In this document: positions 6,258 to 8,007 of the stretch, piece by piece
How positions within the stretch are numbered: the stretch's first letter is position 1
Layout of the letters: each line of letters starts with the position of its first letter
NCBI GenBank assembly: GCA_018971745.1
Contig: JAGXAD010000029.1
Coordinates: forward strand, 1 to 8,007
Reading direction: 5' to 3'
DNA length: 8,007 nucleotides
Source of the DNA: Patescibacteria group bacterium
GTDB lineage: Bacteria; Patescibacteriota; Minisyncoccia; Sungbacterales; GWA2-42-14
The notes under the pieces: model-generated
Seen by the model: only the letters and a program-made list of their open reading frames with translations
Databases searched by the model: none
Told to the model about the DNA's origin: nothing
Made by a program: the position numbers and the translations under genes

Positions 6258-7540
6258 TATTTCATAATTTGCTTTTGCAAAATTTCAAATGCTTTTTGCA
6301 GTTGAAGGTCACCCGCAAAATCCGGCTTGCGCCGGCTTCGGAACGGCGGGTGTCCGCGCTCCGCATCTTTTTTCTCCGGATTCACGACTTCAACATCCGA
6401 CCGCACGCCAATTCCGTCAACCACACGGTCATGTTTTCCAATACGATATTCCGCGATGGTAAGCCGCAGCCCGCCCAACGAAACGCCGTACCACCACGGC
6501 ACCACCATCTGCACAGTTCCCTTTTTATAGGTATGCTTGCCCCCAACCACCGTAAATCCCAGTTCCTGCAAATTTGCCGCAACGATTTCCGCGGCTGACG
6601 CGCTCTGCTCATTAACCAAAACGACCATCGGCATAACACGGCGCGGCACTTCAAAAAATCCTTGCGGCAATGATTTACAATCGCCTGCGGTTTCGTGCGA
6701 TTTCTGATTTCTCAAATAATTAGTAACCGCATTGTATGTTTTGCCCGGTGCAAACAGCGCAACGGTGCACACTGCTTCGCTAAGAAACCCGCCCGGGTCA
6801 TTGCGCAAATCAAGAATCATTGCATTTTTCCCCTGCGCCTCCAGATTTTTCATCTTTTGAAACAACTTAACGCTCGTACCCTCAGTAAATTGGGAAATGC
6901 GGACATATCCGATTGCGGAACTGGGCGTTGCGTAATCAACAACGGTTTCAACGACAACTTTGCTGCGGGTAAATAAAAAAGGATCTTTCAAATCAGTGCC
7001 GTTGCGACAAACATAAATCTTGACTTCCGTGCCGCTCGGTCCGCGAATCCATTTCACGACATCATCAACTTTTGTTTCCTTAACAAGTTTATGTTCACCA
7101 ACCTGAACGATAATATCGCCCTCGGCAATGCCGGACCCGTCTGCCGGGCCTCCGGGAATAATGCCGAGTATCATCACCTCGCCGGTTTTCTCATCCTGAA
7201 AAAGCTCAAGACCCGCGCCGCCAAACGACCCTTTCAAATCCTGGTTGTCGCGCTCAACATCCCGAGAAAGAATATATTGCGAATGCGGGTCCAGACACCG
7301 CTTCATCGCTTCTTTCAAATGCTTCGCAAAAACCTCTTCATTCTTGCTTTGCGCAATCGCATGAACGGTTTTCTCACCCGCGCATTTTTGAAAATCAATC
7401 GGTTTATAATATTTCTCGTCAATAATGTTTGCGATGGCGCGAAAATTTTCCTGATAAATATTTTTACCGACGGAAACGCAAGAAACCGGGATCAACAACA
7501 AAAGAACAAACAACGCCGTCAAAATCCGTTTTGCGCGCAT
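6257..7540 (-). CDS. S41-family C-terminal processing peptidase with PDZ domain (CtpA/Prc-like)
   Basis: This 427-aa protein belongs to the S41 serine peptidases, which act outside the cytoplasmic membrane and cut proteins from their C-termini. Residues 1-24 form an export signal: MRAKR, then a hydrophobic core, then IPVSC. Cys21 might be a lipid anchor, but Pro at -3 does not fit a standard lipobox. DPHSQY (84-89) is a family motif. A PDZ domain covers about 104-185 (FGGAGLEL, with IPGGPADGSGIAEGDII). The catalytic domain shows GYVRISQF (211-218), LDLRNDPGG (243-251), Ser315 in SASAAEI and Lys340 in KKGTVQ. The 25-residue Ser-Lys spacing and Gln344 four residues later match the Ser/Lys/Gln arrangement of CtpB. 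GIGVRSDVEV (376-385) is the usual end of the core, and about 40 further residues follow. AAGGAG (7556-7551) lies 10 nt before the ATG. It is divergent from uvrC. Confidence 0.95.
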   Translation of the reverse strand: MRAKRILTALFVLLLLIPVSCVSVGKNIYQENFRAIANIIDEKYYKPIDFQKCAGEKTVHAIAQSKNEEVFAKHLKEAMKRCLDPHSQYILSRDVERDNQDLKGSFGGAGLELFQDEKTGEVMILGIIPGGPADGSGIAEGDIIVQVGEHKLVKETKVDDVVKWIRGPSGTEVKIYVCRNGTDLKDPFLFTRSKVVVETVVDYATPSSAIGYVRISQFTEGTSVKLFQKMKNLEAQGKNAMILDLRNDPGGFLSEAVCTVALFAPGKTYNAVTNYLRNQKSHETAGDCKSLPQGFFEVPRRVMPMVVLVNEQSASAAEIVAANLQELGFTVVGGKHTYKKGTVQMVVPWWYGVSLGGLRLTIAEYRIGKHDRVVDGIGVRSDVEVVNPEKKDAERGHPPFRSRRKPDFAGDLQLQKAFEILQKQIMK

Positions 7541-7576
7541 AGCTCCAAAACTCCTTATTCTCTTTTCAAATTTCTG

Positions 7577-7598
7577 ATTCCGTCATACCATACGGAAT
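7577..7598. promoter_or_regulatory. Inverted repeat in the divergent uvrC/peptidase spacer
   Basis: ATTCCGT (7577-7583) and ACGGAAT (7592-7598) form a perfect 7-bp inverted repeat with an 8-nt spacer. The right arm ends at the base before the first uvrC ATG. It may be an operator or a hairpin that limits access to the uvrC start. The sequence alone cannot tell these apart. Confidence 0.45.
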
Positions 7599-7610
7599 AT
7601 GTCTATGCAA
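7582..7610 (-). promoter_or_regulatory. Possible promoter of the S41 peptidase gene
   Basis: On the minus strand, TTGCAT (7610-7605) is followed after 17 bp by TATGAC (7587-7582), matching consensus at three and four of six positions. It would place the -35 inside the first uvrC codons and the -10 on the left arm of the inverted repeat. This is a weak call made mainly because the gene needs a promoter here. I could not identify a convincing promoter for uvrC itself. Confidence 0.3.
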
Positions 7611-8007
7611 CCCGAATCATTAGTAAAACCATTTTTGCCTGGCAGCCCGGGAGTATATCTTTTTTGGTCCGGCAAAAAGCCTTTATATATCGGTAAGGCC
7701 GGAAATCTTAAAAAACGGCTTGCTCACTATTGGCTGAAAAATGCCGGACAAAAAACAAACCTGCTGCTTCACGAAGCAACGCGCCTTGAAATTCAAAAAA
7801 CCAACTCTGAAATTGAGGCGCTCATTCTTGAAGCGAACCTCATCAAGCAATATCAGCCGAAATACAATGTGCTGATGCGGGACGACAAAAATTATTTTTA
7901 TATCGGCATTACGCGCGAAACATTTCCGAAAATTTTTATGACGCATCAGCCGATAAAAATTCAAAAGTCAAAATTCAAAAGTCAAAATGACCCCAAACAA
8001 ATTGCTT
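7599..8007 (+). CDS. uvrC: UvrC, excinuclease ABC subunit C (N-terminal part, cut by window edge)
   Basis: UvrC makes the two incisions flanking damage marked by UvrA and UvrB. The visible 136 codons hold the GIY-YIG nuclease domain responsible for the 3' cut: PGSPGVYLF (14-22), PLYIGKAGNLKKRL (28-41), and IEALILEANLIKQYQPKYNVLMRDDKNYFYI (72-102). The expected catalytic residues appear as Y30, K33, R40, Y44 and E78. Residues 120-129 are a K/S/Q-rich stretch encoded by a heptamer repeat, where other UvrC proteins move toward their GPF motif. Two start codons are possible, ATG 7599 and ATG 7605. An in-frame TGA at 7575 rules out a longer start. Neither has a strong Shine-Dalgarno. The UvrB-binding and RNase H-like parts lie beyond the edge. 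Confidence 0.95.
   Translation, partial: MSMQPESLVKPFLPGSPGVYLFWSGKKPLYIGKAGNLKKRLAHYWLKNAGQKTNLLLHEATRLEIQKTNSEIEALILEANLIKQYQPKYNVLMRDDKNYFYIGITRETFPKIFMTHQPIKIQKSKFKSQNDPKQIA
7956..7983 (+). repeat. Alternating AAAATTC/AAAAGTC heptamers inside uvrC
   Basis: Four consecutive 7-bp units lie on the coding strand: AAAATTC (7956-7962), AAAAGTC (7963-7969), AAAATTC (7970-7976), AAAAGTC (7977-7983). A decayed AAAATGA follows. They encode KIQKSKFKSQ at about residues 120-129. The unit matches the uvrA array, which also has AAAAGTC on its coding strand. Confidence 0.93.

Noticed and set aside
7091..7696. 201-codon plus-strand frame across the peptidase gene and the start of uvrC
   Set aside because: It is antisense to the PDZ/S41 coding region and overlaps uvrC in a different frame, so it is a composition artefact.
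1..8007. Alternative genetic code (TGA read as an amino acid, as in Gracilibacteria)
   Set aside because: All conserved proteins read through completely in the standard code, with Trp as TGG, and a TGA correctly bounds the starts of scpA and uvrC.

Overview
This 8-kb window is a compact bacterial chromosome segment with seven or eight genes, short spacers, σ70-type promoters and intrinsic terminators. All reading frames work with the standard bacterial code, and visible stops are TAA or TAG. The AT-leaning intergenic DNA, very short leaders without Shine-Dalgarno sequences, K/S/Q-rich heptamer-encoded inserts and overall style suggest a small-genome lineage such as Parcubacteria (Candidate Phyla Radiation). 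That placement is an inference from style, not a phylogenetic result.

Layout, left to right. (a) 1-681, minus: scpA, the kleisin of the SMC-ScpAB condensin, cut by the window edge close to its C-terminus. (b) 682-821: divergent spacer with heptamer repeats (AACGAAT) and a near-consensus promoter. (c) 822-1301, plus: a bicistronic unit of two small unrecognised proteins (98 and 60 aa), closed by a 13-bp perfect terminator stem at 1322-1351. (d) 1396-2634, minus: the housekeeping sigma factor RpoD/SigA, with its own promoter. (e) 2718-3203, minus: a 161-aa aromatic-rich orphan with its own promoter, a strong ribosome binding site, and a terminator that contains its stop codon. (f) 3299-6181, minus: complete uvrA. 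(g) 6257-7540, minus: an S41 C-terminal processing peptidase with PDZ domain and N-terminal export signal. (h) 7599-8007, plus: the start of uvrC, running off the right edge.

Functionally this is a housekeeping region. UvrA (damage recognition) and UvrC (dual incision) belong to nucleotide excision repair and are separated only by the peptidase gene. RpoD is the factor expected to read the promoters listed here. ScpA acts in chromosome segregation. I see no CRISPR array, transposase, integrase, tRNA, rRNA or recognisable defence system.

The most unusual signals are: tandem AAAAGTC-type heptamers inside both uvrA and uvrC, on the coding strand and at domain boundaries; uvrA and rpoD promoters so close to their start codons that the mRNAs should be leaderless or nearly so; the small two-gene unit with the best promoter in the window; and the 161-aa orphan fitted tightly between uvrA and rpoD.
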